Below are positions 1-9,414 of a DNA stretch of 64,000 bases, in pieces. The notes under the pieces are model-generated. The model was not told the DNA's origin and searched no databases. It worked only from the letters and a program-made list of their open reading frames with translations. The stretch comes from Azophilus sp965116165 (GTDB lineage: Bacteria; Pseudomonadota; Gammaproteobacteria; Pseudomonadales; Azotimanducaceae). The stretch is taken from the NCBI GenBank assembly GCA_965116165.1, contig OZ220484.1, positions 3,348,001 to 3,412,000 of the forward strand, read 5' to 3'. Each line of letters opens with the position of its first letter. Within the stretch, counting starts at the first letter, position 1. The translations under genes and the position numbers were made by a program.

Positions 1-135
1 GATCGGCTAAGATACGTTCCCCCACAGGCCGGGCCCGTTGAACCATGTGCAAAATTCACAAATGAGCCGATTTCCAGGTCGTCGGCCCGCCTTTGGTGGG
101 CCTAAAACAAATCTCGTTGGCCGAGGGACTGAAGT
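1..135. other. Noncoding left edge upstream of rseP with a short hairpin
   Basis: No reading frame here resembles the end of dxr, the usual upstream neighbour of rseP. A short inverted repeat, GGCCCGCC at 84-91 and GGTGGGCC at 95-102 around a TTT loop, could form a hairpin. It lacks a T tract, so it may be a weak terminator of an upstream gene or nothing. A promoter for rseP may lie here, but I cannot place one. Confidence 0.3.
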
Positions 136-1461
136 ATGCTGATCTATCCCCTGGCATTCCTAGTGACGCTTGGCATTCTCGTCACTATCCACGAATACGG
201 CCACTTTCTGGTGGCGCGTTGGTCGGGGGTGCGTGTACTGCGGTTCTCCGTCGGGTTCGGCAAACCCATCTGGTCTTGGTACGACCGGCGCGGCACCGAG
301 TTCGCGCTCGCCGCCATTCCGCTCGGAGGCTATGTGCGCATGCTCGACGAGCAGGACACATCGGCCGATGTCGAAGTCCGGCCGGGGGATGTTTCCTACA
401 ATCAGTTGAGCCCGTGGTGGCGTATGGCCATCGCCTTGGCCGGTCCGCTCGCCAATTTCCTGCTGGCGGCTGTTGCCTATTGGTGCCTGGCCGTCGCGGG
501 CTCGGCCAATCTGGTTCCCATGGTCGGCAAGCTGGAGCAAACGAGTGCGGTCCGGTGCGCGGGCATGCGGGACTATCGGGAGATTGTCGCTGTGGATGGC
601 CGTGCGGTGCGGAGTTGGCAGGAAATAGTCATGGCGCTCTCCGACCGGCTTGGCGACACCGGCGCTATCGAGATTGGCAGCCGTGGCTTTGGAGAGGAAA
701 TTGCCACCACTGTGGCGGTTCCGGTCGACGGCTGGCTGCGGGGCGAGACGGATCCGGACCTCTTGCGGAACCTCGGCTTGACGCCGGCCTACCCGCCGGT
801 GGTCGGCCTGGTGCGGGCGGATGGCCCGGCGGCTCGCGGTGGCGTGCGGCCATGGGACCATGTCGTTGCGATTAACGGATCGCCCATCGATGACTGGGAT
901 GCCATGGTCGATGCTATCCAGGCGTCGCCGGATCGGTCGATGCAGTGGATGGTGGTGCGCCGGGGCCTGTCCCTGGAACTTTCCGTCACACCGGAGCGCC
1001 ATTTGCTCGACGATGGCCCGGCGGTTGGTTTTGTGGGTATTGGCCTTGCCACCAACCAGGTCCGCTATGGGCCGCTTGAAGCCATACCGAGAGGTTTGGC
1101 CGAAACCGCCGGGAAGACGATGCTGACGCTCGGCCATCTGAGGAAAATGCTGTTCGGCGATATATCCGTGCGCAACCTTGGCGGCCCCATCACCATCGCC
1201 AAGGTGGCCGGTGATTCCGTTCAGGCCGGCTGGCGCGTCTATGTCGGTATTCTCGCCCTGCTGAGCATCTCGCTTGGGGTTTTGAACCTGCTGCCGATAC
1301 CGCTGCTCGATGGGGGGCATGTGCTCTATTGTCTGGCCGAACTGATTGCGCGCCGCCCGGTTTCAGAGCGGGTGCGGCTGGTGGGTGCGCAGGTTGGCCT
1401 GTTGCTGGTGGGCGGTATCATCATCCTCGTGTTCATCAACGATATTGCGAGGTTGTTTTGA
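136..1461 (+). CDS. rseP: RseP, site-2 intramembrane zinc metalloprotease
   Basis: Inner-membrane protease of the M50 family. In relatives it makes the second cut in anti-sigma factor RseA and so releases the envelope-stress sigma factor RpoE; it also clears remnant signal peptides. The zinc motif HEYGH is at residues 19-23 in the first membrane segment. PDZ-like sequence lies in the periplasmic middle, and the second zinc-ligand motif, NLLPIPLLDGGH, is near the C terminus before the last membrane helices. At 441 residues it is close to the family norm of about 450. Its TGA overlaps the bamA ATG by one base, so the two genes are probably translationally coupled. Confidence 0.95.
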   Translation: MLIYPLAFLVTLGILVTIHEYGHFLVARWSGVRVLRFSVGFGKPIWSWYDRRGTEFALAAIPLGGYVRMLDEQDTSADVEVRPGDVSYNQLSPWWRMAIALAGPLANFLLAAVAYWCLAVAGSANLVPMVGKLEQTSAVRCAGMRDYREIVAVDGRAVRSWQEIVMALSDRLGDTGAIEIGSRGFGEEIATTVAVPVDGWLRGETDPDLLRNLGLTPAYPPVVGLVRADGPAARGGVRPWDHVVAINGSPIDDWDAMVDAIQASPDRSMQWMVVRRGLSLELSVTPERHLLDDGPAVGFVGIGLATNQVRYGPLEAIPRGLAETAGKTMLTLGHLRKMLFGDISVRNLGGPITIAKVAGDSVQAGWRVYVGILALLSISLGVLNLLPIPLLDGGHVLYCLAELIARRPVSERVRLVGAQVGLLLVGGIIILVFINDIARLF

Positions 1462-3881
1462 TGGGGCCTTATCAGTTGGATGGAACACCGGTGTCCCGCC
1501 TCGCAAAGTGGCCGGGGCCGCGCGTTTTTGGGAGCGTTGCGGCGTTGGTTCTTGGCGCCTTGCTGTCCGCTTCGGTTTGGGCGCAGGCGTTCACCATTGC
1601 CGATATTCGTTTGCAGGGGTTGCAGCGGGTGTCCGCCGGAACCGTGTTCAATATCCTGCCCGTGCAGGTTGGCGATTCCATCGACAAGGTTGGGGTTCGG
1701 CAACTCATACGGCTGCTATTCGCGTCCGGTTATTTCGACGACATTCGCATGGCCCGCGACGAAGATGTGCTGGTCGTTACGCTGGTTGAGCGCCCGGCCA
1801 TAGAGTCCATCGAAATCGAGGGCAACAAGGCCATCAAGACCGAGGCGTTGCTGGAGGGGCTCACCCAGCAGGGCCTGGCCGAGGGGGAAATCTTCAAGCA
1901 GGCGACTTTGGAGCGGCTGGGCTTGGAATTGGAGCGGCAATACGTTGCCCAGGGCCGTTATGGCGCCACCATCGACACCACCATCGAGGAATTGCCGCGC
2001 AACCGGGTCGCCATCGGCATCGACATCGAAGAGGGCAAGAACTCGGGCATTCGCCACATCAACATCGTGGGCGCCACCATCTTCCCGGAGGAGGAACTGC
2101 TCGATGAAATGGAGCTACAGCACCCGGGCCTGTTTTCCTTCTTTCGCAACAACGACAAGTACAACCGCGAAAAGCTCACCGGCGACCTTGAAAAACTCGA
2201 GGCCTACTACAAGGATCGGGGCTATGTCGAGTTCGAGGTCAACTCCACCCAGGTGAGCATCACCCCCGACAAACGCCATGTGTACATCTCGATGAACATC
2301 AAGGAGGGAAACAAGTACACCATTGACGAGGTCAACCTGCTGGGCGAATTGAACGATGTGGACCCCGACACGCTGCGCCAACTCATGCTCGTCGAGCCGG
2401 GGCAGGTTTTCTCCCAGGCCTGGCTGACGGCGACGGAGGAACGCCTGGAGGCGGCGCTCGGCAATGCGGGCTACACCTTCGCCAGTGCCGGTGGCATTCC
2501 GCGCGTGAAAGAGGATGGCCGGGTTACCGTCGATGTTTTGGTCGATGCCGGTAAGCGGGCCTATGTGCGCCGCGTCAGCTTCGCCGGCAACAGGGTGACC
2601 GAGGACGAGGTGATGCGCCGGGAACTGCGGCAAATGGAGGGCGGTTGGGCCTCCACCATGCAGATTGATTTATCCAAGCTTCGTTTGGAGCGGCTCGGCT
2701 ACTTCCAGGAGGTGAACGTGGAAACGCCGGAGGTGCCTGGGACGGACGATCAGGTGGATGTTGATTTCACCGTCAAGGAACAGCCCTCCGGCAGTATTTC
2801 GGCGACGCTTGGCTACAGCCAGGGCTGGGGCTTTGTGGTGGGCGCCAACTATCAGGAGAACAATGTTCTGGGCACCGGCAACAGTCTGGGGTTGGGCCTT
2901 TCCTACTCCCAATATCAGAAGTCGGCGAATTTCAACTACTTCAACCCCTATTACACCCTCGACGGTATCAGCCGCGGCTATAACGCCTATGTCCGGCGCC
3001 TGGATTGGGACGAGCGCAATATCGCCCGCTACAGCACCGATGCGGTGGGCGTTGGCGTGAATTTCGGCTTCCCCATCGGCGAAACCCAGCGTATCAATTT
3101 CGGCGGCGCGGTGGAGCAGACCTCGCTCACCGAAGGTCGCTTCCCGTCGCTGGAGATTGTCGAGTTCCTGGAGAAGAACAACGACGACTTTCTCAATTTC
3201 AAGGCCAACCTGTCCTGGATGGGCTCGACCCTGAACCGGGGGTTGTTTCCAACCCGGGGCCGCTCGCAGACGCTGGCGCTGCAGGCATCCGTACCCGGCA
3301 GCGATTTGGAGTTTTGGAAGGTTACCTACCGGGGCGAGCAATATTTCCCCTTTTTCGCCGGCCTGACCTTCCGCATACGCACGGAACTCGGTTATGGCGG
3401 CGGTTACGGCAATACCCAGGGACTGCCGTTCTTCGAACATTTTTTCTCCGGCGGCTTCGGCTCCGTCCGTGGATTCGAGCAGTCCACCCTGGGGCCGCGC
3501 ACCACCAATCCGAAAACCGATATCGACGGCGAACCGCTGCCCGCGGGCTTCTTCCTCCGGGAGCAGGGCGACCCGTTCGGTGGCAACCTGCTCGTCGAGG
3601 GCAGCGCGGAAATCATCCTCACCCTGCCGTTTGTCGAGGAAAACCGACAGTTTCGGCCGGTGATCTTTGTGGATGCCGGCAACGTCTTCAATACCAACTG
3701 TCCGGACGTGAGCGAAAACTGCTTTGGTTTCGACCTGGATGAGTTCCGCTATTCGGTCGGTTTCGGCATCACGTGGCTAACGGCCATGGGACCGATGACT
3801 TTCGGTATCGCCAAGCCGTTCAACACCAAGGACATCGACGAGAAGGAATCCTTTCAATTCGAGTTGGGCGTCGCTCGCTAG
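1461..3881 (+). CDS. bamA: BamA, outer-membrane protein assembly factor
   Basis: Core of the BAM complex, which inserts beta-barrel proteins into the outer membrane. The protein (806 residues) has an N-terminal signal peptide ending near VWAQA, about 380 residues that fit five POTRA domains, and a C-terminal 16-strand barrel with the conserved VRGF motif in SGGFGSVRGFEQ. The frame is open further upstream, but the ATG at 1461 overlaps the rseP stop and is followed directly by the signal peptide, so I chose it. The TAG stop is part of a CTAG and is followed immediately by a repeat shared with the dcd 3' end. Confidence 0.96.
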   Translation: MGPYQLDGTPVSRLAKWPGPRVFGSVAALVLGALLSASVWAQAFTIADIRLQGLQRVSAGTVFNILPVQVGDSIDKVGVRQLIRLLFASGYFDDIRMARDEDVLVVTLVERPAIESIEIEGNKAIKTEALLEGLTQQGLAEGEIFKQATLERLGLELERQYVAQGRYGATIDTTIEELPRNRVAIGIDIEEGKNSGIRHINIVGATIFPEEELLDEMELQHPGLFSFFRNNDKYNREKLTGDLEKLEAYYKDRGYVEFEVNSTQVSITPDKRHVYISMNIKEGNKYTIDEVNLLGELNDVDPDTLRQLMLVEPGQVFSQAWLTATEERLEAALGNAGYTFASAGGIPRVKEDGRVTVDVLVDAGKRAYVRRVSFAGNRVTEDEVMRRELRQMEGGWASTMQIDLSKLRLERLGYFQEVNVETPEVPGTDDQVDVDFTVKEQPSGSISATLGYSQGWGFVVGANYQENNVLGTGNSLGLGLSYSQYQKSANFNYFNPYYTLDGISRGYNAYVRRLDWDERNIARYSTDAVGVGVNFGFPIGETQRINFGGAVEQTSLTEGRFPSLEIVEFLEKNNDDFLNFKANLSWMGSTLNRGLFPTRGRSQTLALQASVPGSDLEFWKVTYRGEQYFPFFAGLTFRIRTELGYGGGYGNTQGLPFFEHFFSGGFGSVRGFEQSTLGPRTTNPKTDIDGEPLPAGFFLREQGDPFGGNLLVEGSAEIILTLPFVEENRQFRPVIFVDAGNVFNTNCPDVSENCFGFDLDEFRYSVGFGITWLTAMGPMTFGIAKPFNTKDIDEKESFQFELGVAR

Positions 3882-3952
3882 TGTCCCATTCAACTGATAA
3901 CGCCGCATCGGCGCGCCCGCAAGCGTCCAGATGCGCGGCGGAGCCCCGCACC
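3882..3952. repeat. Repeat R2, copy A, behind the bamA stop
   Basis: About 70 bases starting directly after the CTAG that holds the bamA stop closely match the sequence directly after the CTAG stop of dcd (43782 on). Both copies contain GCATCGGCGCGCCCGCAAGC and an inverted repeat; here CGCATC at 3904-3909 can pair with GATGCG at 3930-3935. It could be a REP-like or MITE-like element, or a duplicated 3' hairpin. No right-hand end or target duplication was found. Confidence 0.7.
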
Positions 3953-4066
3953 GATAGTGACGAGGCGGGATGGCCGCCAGCTCAAGCCAGTTTGGTTGAA
4001 CTGATGTAGAATAGCGCTCGCTACGGAGGTTGGCGGAACAACAAGACCACAAAGAGGAGTTGGTGC

Positions 4067-4642
4067 GTGAACAACAGGTTATCGATCAAACCCGCCGCCT
4101 TGGCGTTGGCTGCCTTCCTGCTCGCTCCGCCGTTGGGGGCGGCGGATTTGAAAATCGCGGTATTGGATACCCAACGGGCGCTGGTTGCCACCGAAGAGGC
4201 GCGGGATCGGTTGGAGAAGGCGCAGAGCGAATTGCAGGCGGGCGAGACGGAGCTCAACGACCTCGGCGAGGCCATACTCGATCTGCAGCAACAGTTTGAA
4301 ATAGACGGCGGGGTCATGAGCCCCAGCGAGCAACGCCGCGTAAGAAAAGAATTGGAGGACAAGCAGCTCGACTTCCAATACCAGCGCAATAAACTGCAAA
4401 AAGAACTCAACGACAAACAGCAGGAGCTGTTGCAAGTGATGGCGCCGAAGCTCAACGCTGTCCTGGAAGACCTGATCGCCCTGGAGGGCTACGATCTCAT
4501 CATGGAACGCGCCAACCTGCGCTACGTCAATCCCAAGCACGACATAACGCGCCGGGTGACCGAGAAACTCAACGAGAAACGCGAGAAGACCGAGAAGACC
4601 GAGAAGACCGACGACTCCGAGTCCCAGGAGTCTGCGCCTTAG
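4067..4642 (+). CDS. skp: Skp/OmpH periplasmic chaperone
   Basis: Periplasmic holdase that carries unfolded outer-membrane proteins from the Sec machinery to BamA. The protein has 191 residues: a signal peptide (about 1-26, ending GAA), the typical DLKIAVLDTQRAL start of the mature chain, and a long Glu/Lys/Gln-rich coiled-coil region. A GTG start is chosen because AAGAGGAG lies 8-15 bases upstream and the signal peptide follows at once. The C terminus ends in a low-complexity KTEKTEKTEKTDDSE tail encoded by a short in-frame tandem repeat. It sits between bamA and lpxD as in most gammaproteobacteria, but with wide spacers on both sides. Confidence 0.93.
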   Translation: MNNRLSIKPAALALAAFLLAPPLGAADLKIAVLDTQRALVATEEARDRLEKAQSELQAGETELNDLGEAILDLQQQFEIDGGVMSPSEQRRVRKELEDKQLDFQYQRNKLQKELNDKQQELLQVMAPKLNAVLEDLIALEGYDLIMERANLRYVNPKHDITRRVTEKLNEKREKTEKTEKTDDSESQESAP

Positions 4643-5007
4643 AACACCTCTAGTCCGACCTATTCATGAATAAACTACTGCGGCCGTCAATGGCGGCGAA
4701 ATCACCGGGCGTGCTCCCGCCGCGTACTCAACGTGCCGTCAAGCACGCCCGCGCGCGCTTACCTCGCCACCCAGTGCTTTCACCACTCTTGCCGGCCTCG
4801 CCATGTTCATTCGTGAATAGGTCGGGCCGGGCGTGAGCGGTGGATATTTGCAGCCGAGATCCCAGGGAAAACGCCGGCAATGTGGGAGTGATGTGCCACT
4901 TTCCTCACCATTTTGTGCCGGTGATGGTTCGCAATGGACTGTACATCCACAGGGTTTTCCTAGCCCGCGGGTGCCTAGGGAACATCTGATGGCGGAGCGC
5001 TAGCGCA
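4643..5007. other. Long skp-lpxD spacer with a 21-bp imperfect inverted repeat
   Basis: This gap is unusually long, since skp and lpxD normally nearly abut. It holds an inverted repeat: CCGACCTATTCATGAATAAAC at 4655-4675 and its near-complement at 4805-4825, about 130 bases apart, which looks like the two ends of a small mobile element. No coding frame is convincing. Near the right end, CTAGGGAACATCTGAT (about 4974-4989) resembles the left end of the 99-bp MITE family and may be a relic of one. An lpxD promoter may lie here. Confidence 0.5.
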
Positions 5008-6099
5008 ATGGGGGGACGCTCGGCCAAGGCCTATCGACTCGGAGAATTGGCCGAATGCGTCGGCGGGGAGGTTGTCGGCGACCCGGCTGTTCGGATAACG
5101 GGCCTTGGCAGTTTGGACAACGCGGGACCGGCGGAGATCACCCACCTCTCGCACAGTGCCTACAGGCGCAAACTGGCCGCCACCGCCGCCGCCGCGGTCA
5201 TTCTCCGTCGGGACGACCTTGGCCACTGCCCAACCAACGGAGTGGTCGTCGCCAATCCCTATCTCGCCTTCGCCAAAGTCTCCCAACTGTGGGAAGAGCC
5301 AATGCCCCTCAACCCGGGCATTCACCCGGGCGCGACTGTCGACCCGAGCGCCAGGGTGCACCCGACGGCGCACATTGGCCCGGGTGTCGTGATTGGTGCC
5401 GACACGCGGGTGGGCCCGGGCGCGCGCCTTTACGCCAATGCCGTGGTGGGGTCTTGTTGCCGACTCGACGAGGGGGTGCGGTTGATGCCCAACACAACGA
5501 TCCACAGCGATGTCAAACTGGGTGCGCGAACGGTGGTGCACGCCAATTCGGTGATTGGCTCGGACGGTTTCGGCTTTACCCCGGAACCCTGCGGCCGGCT
5601 TGAGCCCATTGCCCAGCTCGGCGGCGTAACGGTGGGGCGCGATGTGTCCATCGGCGCCGGCAGCACCATCGACCGGGGCACAATCGAAGACACGGTGATT
5701 GAGGACGGTGTGAAGATCGATAACCAGGTACAGGTCGGCCACAACTGCCGCATTGGCGCCCACACCCTGATTTGCGGTTGCGTCGGCATAGTGGGCAGCA
5801 CGACCATCGGCCGCCATTGCGTCTTTGCCGGCATGGTTGGAATCGGCGGCGATGGGCCCATCAATATCTGCGACCACGTCAGGGTTGGCGGGGTCACCCA
5901 TGTGTCGAGCTCCATTACCGAGCCCGGCACTTACTCCGGCAGCATTCCGCACAACAAAATGTTTGCCTGGAAACGCAATGCCCTCCGTTTTCAACACCTC
6001 GACAAGCTCTTCAAGCGGGTGGCGCGGATTGAGGGCACCCTCGGCGGGCAATCACGAGGCGGCAAAAGCCAACTTCGAGCGAGGGGGCACGATGAGTAG
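5008..6099 (+). CDS. lpxD: LpxD, UDP-3-O-acyl-glucosamine N-acyltransferase
   Basis: Third step of lipid A synthesis: adds the second 3-hydroxyacyl chain, from acyl-ACP, to the 2-amino group of UDP-3-O-acylglucosamine. The protein (363 residues) has the N-terminal uridine-binding domain with ITGLGSLDNAGP, then a long run of hexapeptide repeats forming a left-handed beta helix (about residues 100-310). The conserved QVGHNCRIGAH segment carries the likely catalytic His. The 3' end overlaps fabZ by 8 bases. Confidence 0.96.
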   Translation: MGGRSAKAYRLGELAECVGGEVVGDPAVRITGLGSLDNAGPAEITHLSHSAYRRKLAATAAAAVILRRDDLGHCPTNGVVVANPYLAFAKVSQLWEEPMPLNPGIHPGATVDPSARVHPTAHIGPGVVIGADTRVGPGARLYANAVVGSCCRLDEGVRLMPNTTIHSDVKLGARTVVHANSVIGSDGFGFTPEPCGRLEPIAQLGGVTVGRDVSIGAGSTIDRGTIEDTVIEDGVKIDNQVQVGHNCRIGAHTLICGCVGIVGSTTIGRHCVFAGMVGIGGDGPINICDHVRVGGVTHVSSSITEPGTYSGSIPHNKMFAWKRNALRFQHLDKLFKRVARIEGTLGGQSRGGKSQLRARGHDE

Positions 6100-6625
6100 G
6101 GACAGCCACCCCACACGGGACGCCCGGGGCGGGGCGCCCAATCCGTCGGAATTGCGGAACGAACCCCGGATCGACAAAAATGACCGCCCCGGGCTCGACA
6201 TTATCCGCCTCACCGAATTTCTACCGCACCGCTACCCGTTCCTGCTCGTTGATCGGGTTATGGAACTCGTTCCCGGGCAGCGCGTGACGGGCTACAAGAA
6301 TGTGACGATCAACGAACCGTTCTTCGGCGGCCACTTTCCTGGGCATCCCATCATGCCCGGCGTATTGATTGTCGAAGCCATGGCGCAGGTGTCCGGGGTT
6401 CTTGCCATGGCAACCCGGGAAACGCCGCCGGAAGGGTCCATTTTCTATTTGGCGGGCATGGACAACACCCGTTTCAAGCGCCGGGTGGTGCCGGGCGACC
6501 GCCTCGACATGGAAAGTACGCTGCTCGTGGAGCGGCGTTTGCTGATGAAATTCGCATGCCGGGCCGAGGTGGCGGGCGAACTCGCCTGCGAAACGCAAAT
6601 TCTCTGCGTGGCGCGTACATTGTGA
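6092..6625 (+). CDS. fabZ: FabZ, 3-hydroxyacyl-ACP dehydratase
   Basis: Hot-dog-fold dehydratase of type II fatty acid synthesis; competes with LpxA/LpxD for 3-hydroxyacyl-ACP. HRYPFLLVDRV and GGHFPGHPIMPGVLIVEAMAQ contain the catalytic His and Glu. The ATG at 6092, which overlaps the lpxD stop, gives 177 residues. That is about 30 more than usual: the extra N-terminal stretch (about residues 1-33) is polar and low-complexity, so a later start cannot be ruled out, though no better start is visible. The stop overlaps the lpxA GTG. Confidence 0.94.
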   Translation: MSRDSHPTRDARGGAPNPSELRNEPRIDKNDRPGLDIIRLTEFLPHRYPFLLVDRVMELVPGQRVTGYKNVTINEPFFGGHFPGHPIMPGVLIVEAMAQVSGVLAMATRETPPEGSIFYLAGMDNTRFKRRVVPGDRLDMESTLLVERRLLMKFACRAEVAGELACETQILCVARTL

Positions 6626-7419
6626 GTTCGATCGACGCCCGCGCCATTATCGACCCCGGGGCCCGAATCGGGGCCGGTGTGGAGATTGGGCCCTGGAGTC
6701 TGATTGGCCCCGATGTCGAGATCGGCGAAGGTTGCAGAATCGGCACCCATGTGGTCATCAACGGTCCGACCCGCATGGGCCCCGGCAATCGGATTTTTCA
6801 GTTCGCGACGATTGGCGAGGATACGCCGGCCCTCGCCTACAATGGCGAGCCGACCTTCTTGGAGATCGGCGGCAACAACGTATTTCGAGAAGGTGTGACC
6901 GTGCATCGGGGCATGGTCCAGGGGCGGGGTAAAACCGTCATCGGCAGCAATGGCCTATTTATGGCCTATGTGCATATCGGCCACGATTGTTTGGTCGGCG
7001 ATCATGTTGTCATGGCCAACAACGCCTCCGTGGCGGGCCATTGCACGGTGGGCGACTACGCAAACTTCGGCGGCTATGCCGGTGCCCCGCAATTTCGATT
7101 TATCGGTGCACACACCCATATCGCGGCGATGAGCCTGGTGCTCAAGGATGTGCCGGAGTATGTCACTGTCGCGGGCAATCCGGCCTGCGCCGTGGGCATC
7201 AACGCGGAGGGTTTGCGCCGGCGCGGCTATGCCACCCAATCCATCAATGCCCTGCGCGAAGCGTTTCGAGTGGTCTTTCGGTTGGGCCTGACCGTTGATG
7301 AGGCCTGCGAGCGGCTCGCCGCCAACTGCTCCGATTCGGAGGCTGTGCGGCGGTTTGTTGCGTCCATTCGCGCATCGGAGGTGGGGATCGTGCGACCGCG
7401 CCCCGGGCGGCCGGACTAG
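6622..7419 (+). CDS. lpxA: LpxA, UDP-N-acetylglucosamine acyltransferase
   Basis: First step of lipid A synthesis: O-acylation of UDP-GlcNAc from 3-hydroxyacyl-ACP. The GTG at 6622 (GTGA overlap with the fabZ stop) gives 265 residues, close to the 262 of E. coli, and the typical start SSIDARAIIDPGARIGAGV. Hexapeptide repeats fill the first two thirds; VHIGHDCLVGDHVVMAN contains the catalytic His region, and an alpha-helical C-terminal domain follows. The TAG stop lies within the CTAG target duplication of a 99-bp MITE, so the insertion leaves the gene complete. Confidence 0.96.
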   Translation: MSSIDARAIIDPGARIGAGVEIGPWSLIGPDVEIGEGCRIGTHVVINGPTRMGPGNRIFQFATIGEDTPALAYNGEPTFLEIGGNNVFREGVTVHRGMVQGRGKTVIGSNGLFMAYVHIGHDCLVGDHVVMANNASVAGHCTVGDYANFGGYAGAPQFRFIGAHTHIAAMSLVLKDVPEYVTVAGNPACAVGINAEGLRRRGYATQSINALREAFRVVFRLGLTVDEACERLAANCSDSEAVRRFVASIRASEVGIVRPRPGRPD

Positions 7420-7518
7420 GGAACCTCTGATCAATCCTATATTCGCGGCATCCGATTTAATGAAATCAACAGGTCACGAGTGGCTCAGTACCGTTCTATT
7501 GATTTGTTCAGACCTTCC
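7420..7518. mobile_element. 99-bp MITE, copy 1 (target duplication CTAG)
   Basis: Ends are GGAACCTCTGATCAAT at the left and, read inward from the right, GGAAGGTCTGAACAAAT. It is flanked by CTAG at 7416-7419 and 7519-7522. The first CTAG contains the lpxA stop codon. Length and ends match copies at 12941, 24654 and 34794, and the ends match those of the IS5-type element at 45889-47093. There is no coding capacity, so it is presumably moved in trans by such a transposase. It separates lpxA from lpxB, which normally abut. Confidence 0.9.
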
Positions 7519-7529
7519 CTAGATACATC

Positions 7530-8690
7530 GTGACCCCCTCCATCGGCATCGTCGCCGGCGAAGCCTCGGGAGATCGGTTGGGCGCGGGGTTGATGAAGGC
7601 GCTGCGCCGCCGCCTTGACTGTGTGCGTTTCGTCGGGGTGGGCGGCGCGGCCATGCGCGCCGAGGGTCTCAAGACCTTGGGCGGCATGGAGGCGCCGGCA
7701 GTCAATGGATTCTTTGACCCGTTCGTCGAGCTGCCCAAAATTCTCCGCTTGCGCAATACCCTGACAACGCATTTTGCCGCCAACCCGCCCGATTGCTTTG
7801 TGGGCGTGGATTTCAATGTGTTCAACCTGTCGCTGGAACGCTGGTTGAAAAGACGGGATGTGGCAACCGTCCACTACGTCAGCCCGTCGGTTTATGCGTG
7901 GCGCCCGGGACGGGTGCAGCGTATCGCCCGCTGCGCGGACCGTCTTCTGGTTCTGTTTCCTTTTGAAAAATCTTTTTATGCCGAAACCGCACTCCAGGTG
8001 GTTTTTGTCGGCCATCCCCTTGCCGACGCCATCGACCCGGAGGCGGGCGATGAAGCCGGTCGTCGGCGTGCCCGCGGCGCATTGGGCCTGGGTGAACGGG
8101 GAACCCTGATCGCGCTCCTGCCCGGCAGCCGCGATGGCGAAATCAACTTGCTTCTGGACACTTTTCTGACGACGGCGGAAGTCTTGCGGCGATCCCTACC
8201 CGAAGCCACTTTCGTTGTTCCGTGCCCAACGCCCGCCATTGCCGAAGCCGTGGAAAACGCGGCTTTGGCCCGCCCGCAACTCCGGCTCCTGGTGCATCGT
8301 GGCGACGGTCGTCTGCCGCTGACGGCCTGCAATGCCGCATTGGTGAAATCCGGCACGGCCACGCTTGAGGCCATGCTGCTGCGCCGACCGATGGTGGTTA
8401 CCTACCGGTTGGGAGCACTTGCCTGGCATCTGGCGCGCCTGCTGGTGCGTAGCGAACACATTGCCCTGCCCAACATTCTGGCCGGCCGGGCACTGGTTCC
8501 GGAACTGTTGCAGGATGCGGCGACAGCGGCGGCGCTCGCCGAAAAATTGCTGGCGGAACTGGACAAATCCACGCGCTATCCCGACTATTTACAGGTGTTT
8601 TCGGCGTTGCACGAGCGCCTGCGTCGGAATGCGGACGAGCGTGCCGCGGATGCCGTCGCGGAACTGCTTGAGACTCGACGCAGTCGGTGA
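7530..8690 (+). CDS. lpxB: LpxB, lipid A disaccharide synthase
   Basis: Glycosyltransferase (GT19) at the inner membrane that joins UDP-2,3-diacylglucosamine and lipid X to form the lipid A disaccharide. 386 residues, family length. Typical motifs are IVAGEASGDRLGAGLM at the N terminus, VHYVSPSVYAWRPGRV in the middle, LLPGSRDGEI, and KSGTATLEAMLL in the C-terminal nucleotide-binding half. The start is GTG with a poor ribosome site, because the upstream 100 bases are a MITE. Loss of direct coupling to lpxA is therefore likely. Confidence 0.95.
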   Translation: MTPSIGIVAGEASGDRLGAGLMKALRRRLDCVRFVGVGGAAMRAEGLKTLGGMEAPAVNGFFDPFVELPKILRLRNTLTTHFAANPPDCFVGVDFNVFNLSLERWLKRRDVATVHYVSPSVYAWRPGRVQRIARCADRLLVLFPFEKSFYAETALQVVFVGHPLADAIDPEAGDEAGRRRARGALGLGERGTLIALLPGSRDGEINLLLDTFLTTAEVLRRSLPEATFVVPCPTPAIAEAVENAALARPQLRLLVHRGDGRLPLTACNAALVKSGTATLEAMLLRRPMVVTYRLGALAWHLARLLVRSEHIALPNILAGRALVPELLQDAATAAALAEKLLAELDKSTRYPDYLQVFSALHERLRRNADERAADAVAELLETRRSR

Positions 8691-8835
8691 TCCTGTTGCG
8701 CGAAGCGATGTCCTTGACCAAGCAGATAGAGGTTCCCGGTGCTCCATCCAATCGGTGGATGACAGCGGGCGGTGCTTCATCGACAGGCCGTTCGTGGATC
8801 GATTCGCAAAATCAACTGGAGCGGTAGGGGTGTCA

Positions 8836-9414
8836 ATGGGAACATCGCGGCTGGTGGGCGTGGACGAAGTCGGCCGCGGTTCGTTGGCCGGCCCGGTGAT
8901 TGCCGGCGCGGTCATCCTGGACGCGCGGCGGCCCATCGAGGGGCTGAGGGATTCCAAACGGCTTTCGGCAAGGCAGCGCGAGCGGTTGACCCGGGTGATT
9001 CACGAACACGCCCTTGCCTTCGCCCTTGGGCGTGCCGACGCCGAGGAAGTGGACCGATTTAACGTATTGCGGGCGACCCTGACCGCCATGCGTCGGGCGG
9101 TCGAGGCGCTCGCTATCGAACCACAGGTCGTCTATGTGGACGGTGATCGCGCTCCGGCGTTGTGCGCACCCACCGTTGCCGTTGTTGGCGGCGATGATCG
9201 GGTGCCGTCGATTAGCGCCGCATCGATTATCGCGAAGACGGCGCGAGACGCCGAAATGGTCGCTTTGGCCCGTCAATACCCGGGCTACGGTTTCGAGGTG
9301 CACAAGGGCTATCCCACCCGGCGGCATCTGGATGCATTGGCGCGTCTGGGGCCCTGCGCCGCCCACAGAACCAGCTTCGCCCCGGTTCGTAGAGAAATGG
9401 CAACCGCCCAATGA
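8836..9414 (+). CDS. rnhB: RnhB, ribonuclease HII
   Basis: Endonuclease that removes RNA from RNA:DNA hybrids and nicks at single ribonucleotides. The signature DEVGRGSLAGPV follows the start directly, and YVDGDRAP, SIIAKTARD and HKGYPT are further conserved blocks carrying acidic metal ligands. I chose ATG 8836 (192 residues, family about 200), which has GTAGGGG 6-12 bases upstream; a GTG six bases earlier is possible. The 145 bases between lpxB and this start hold no gene. The stop overlaps dnaE (ATGA). Confidence 0.94.
   Translation: MGTSRLVGVDEVGRGSLAGPVIAGAVILDARRPIEGLRDSKRLSARQRERLTRVIHEHALAFALGRADAEEVDRFNVLRATLTAMRRAVEALAIEPQVVYVDGDRAPALCAPTVAVVGGDDRVPSISAASIIAKTARDAEMVALARQYPGYGFEVHKGYPTRRHLDALARLGPCAAHRTSFAPVRREMATAQ

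Noticed and set aside
160..1320. 386-codon minus-strand open frame opposite rseP
   Set aside because: Shadow frame in GC-rich DNA; no conserved motif, and rseP on the plus strand is certain.
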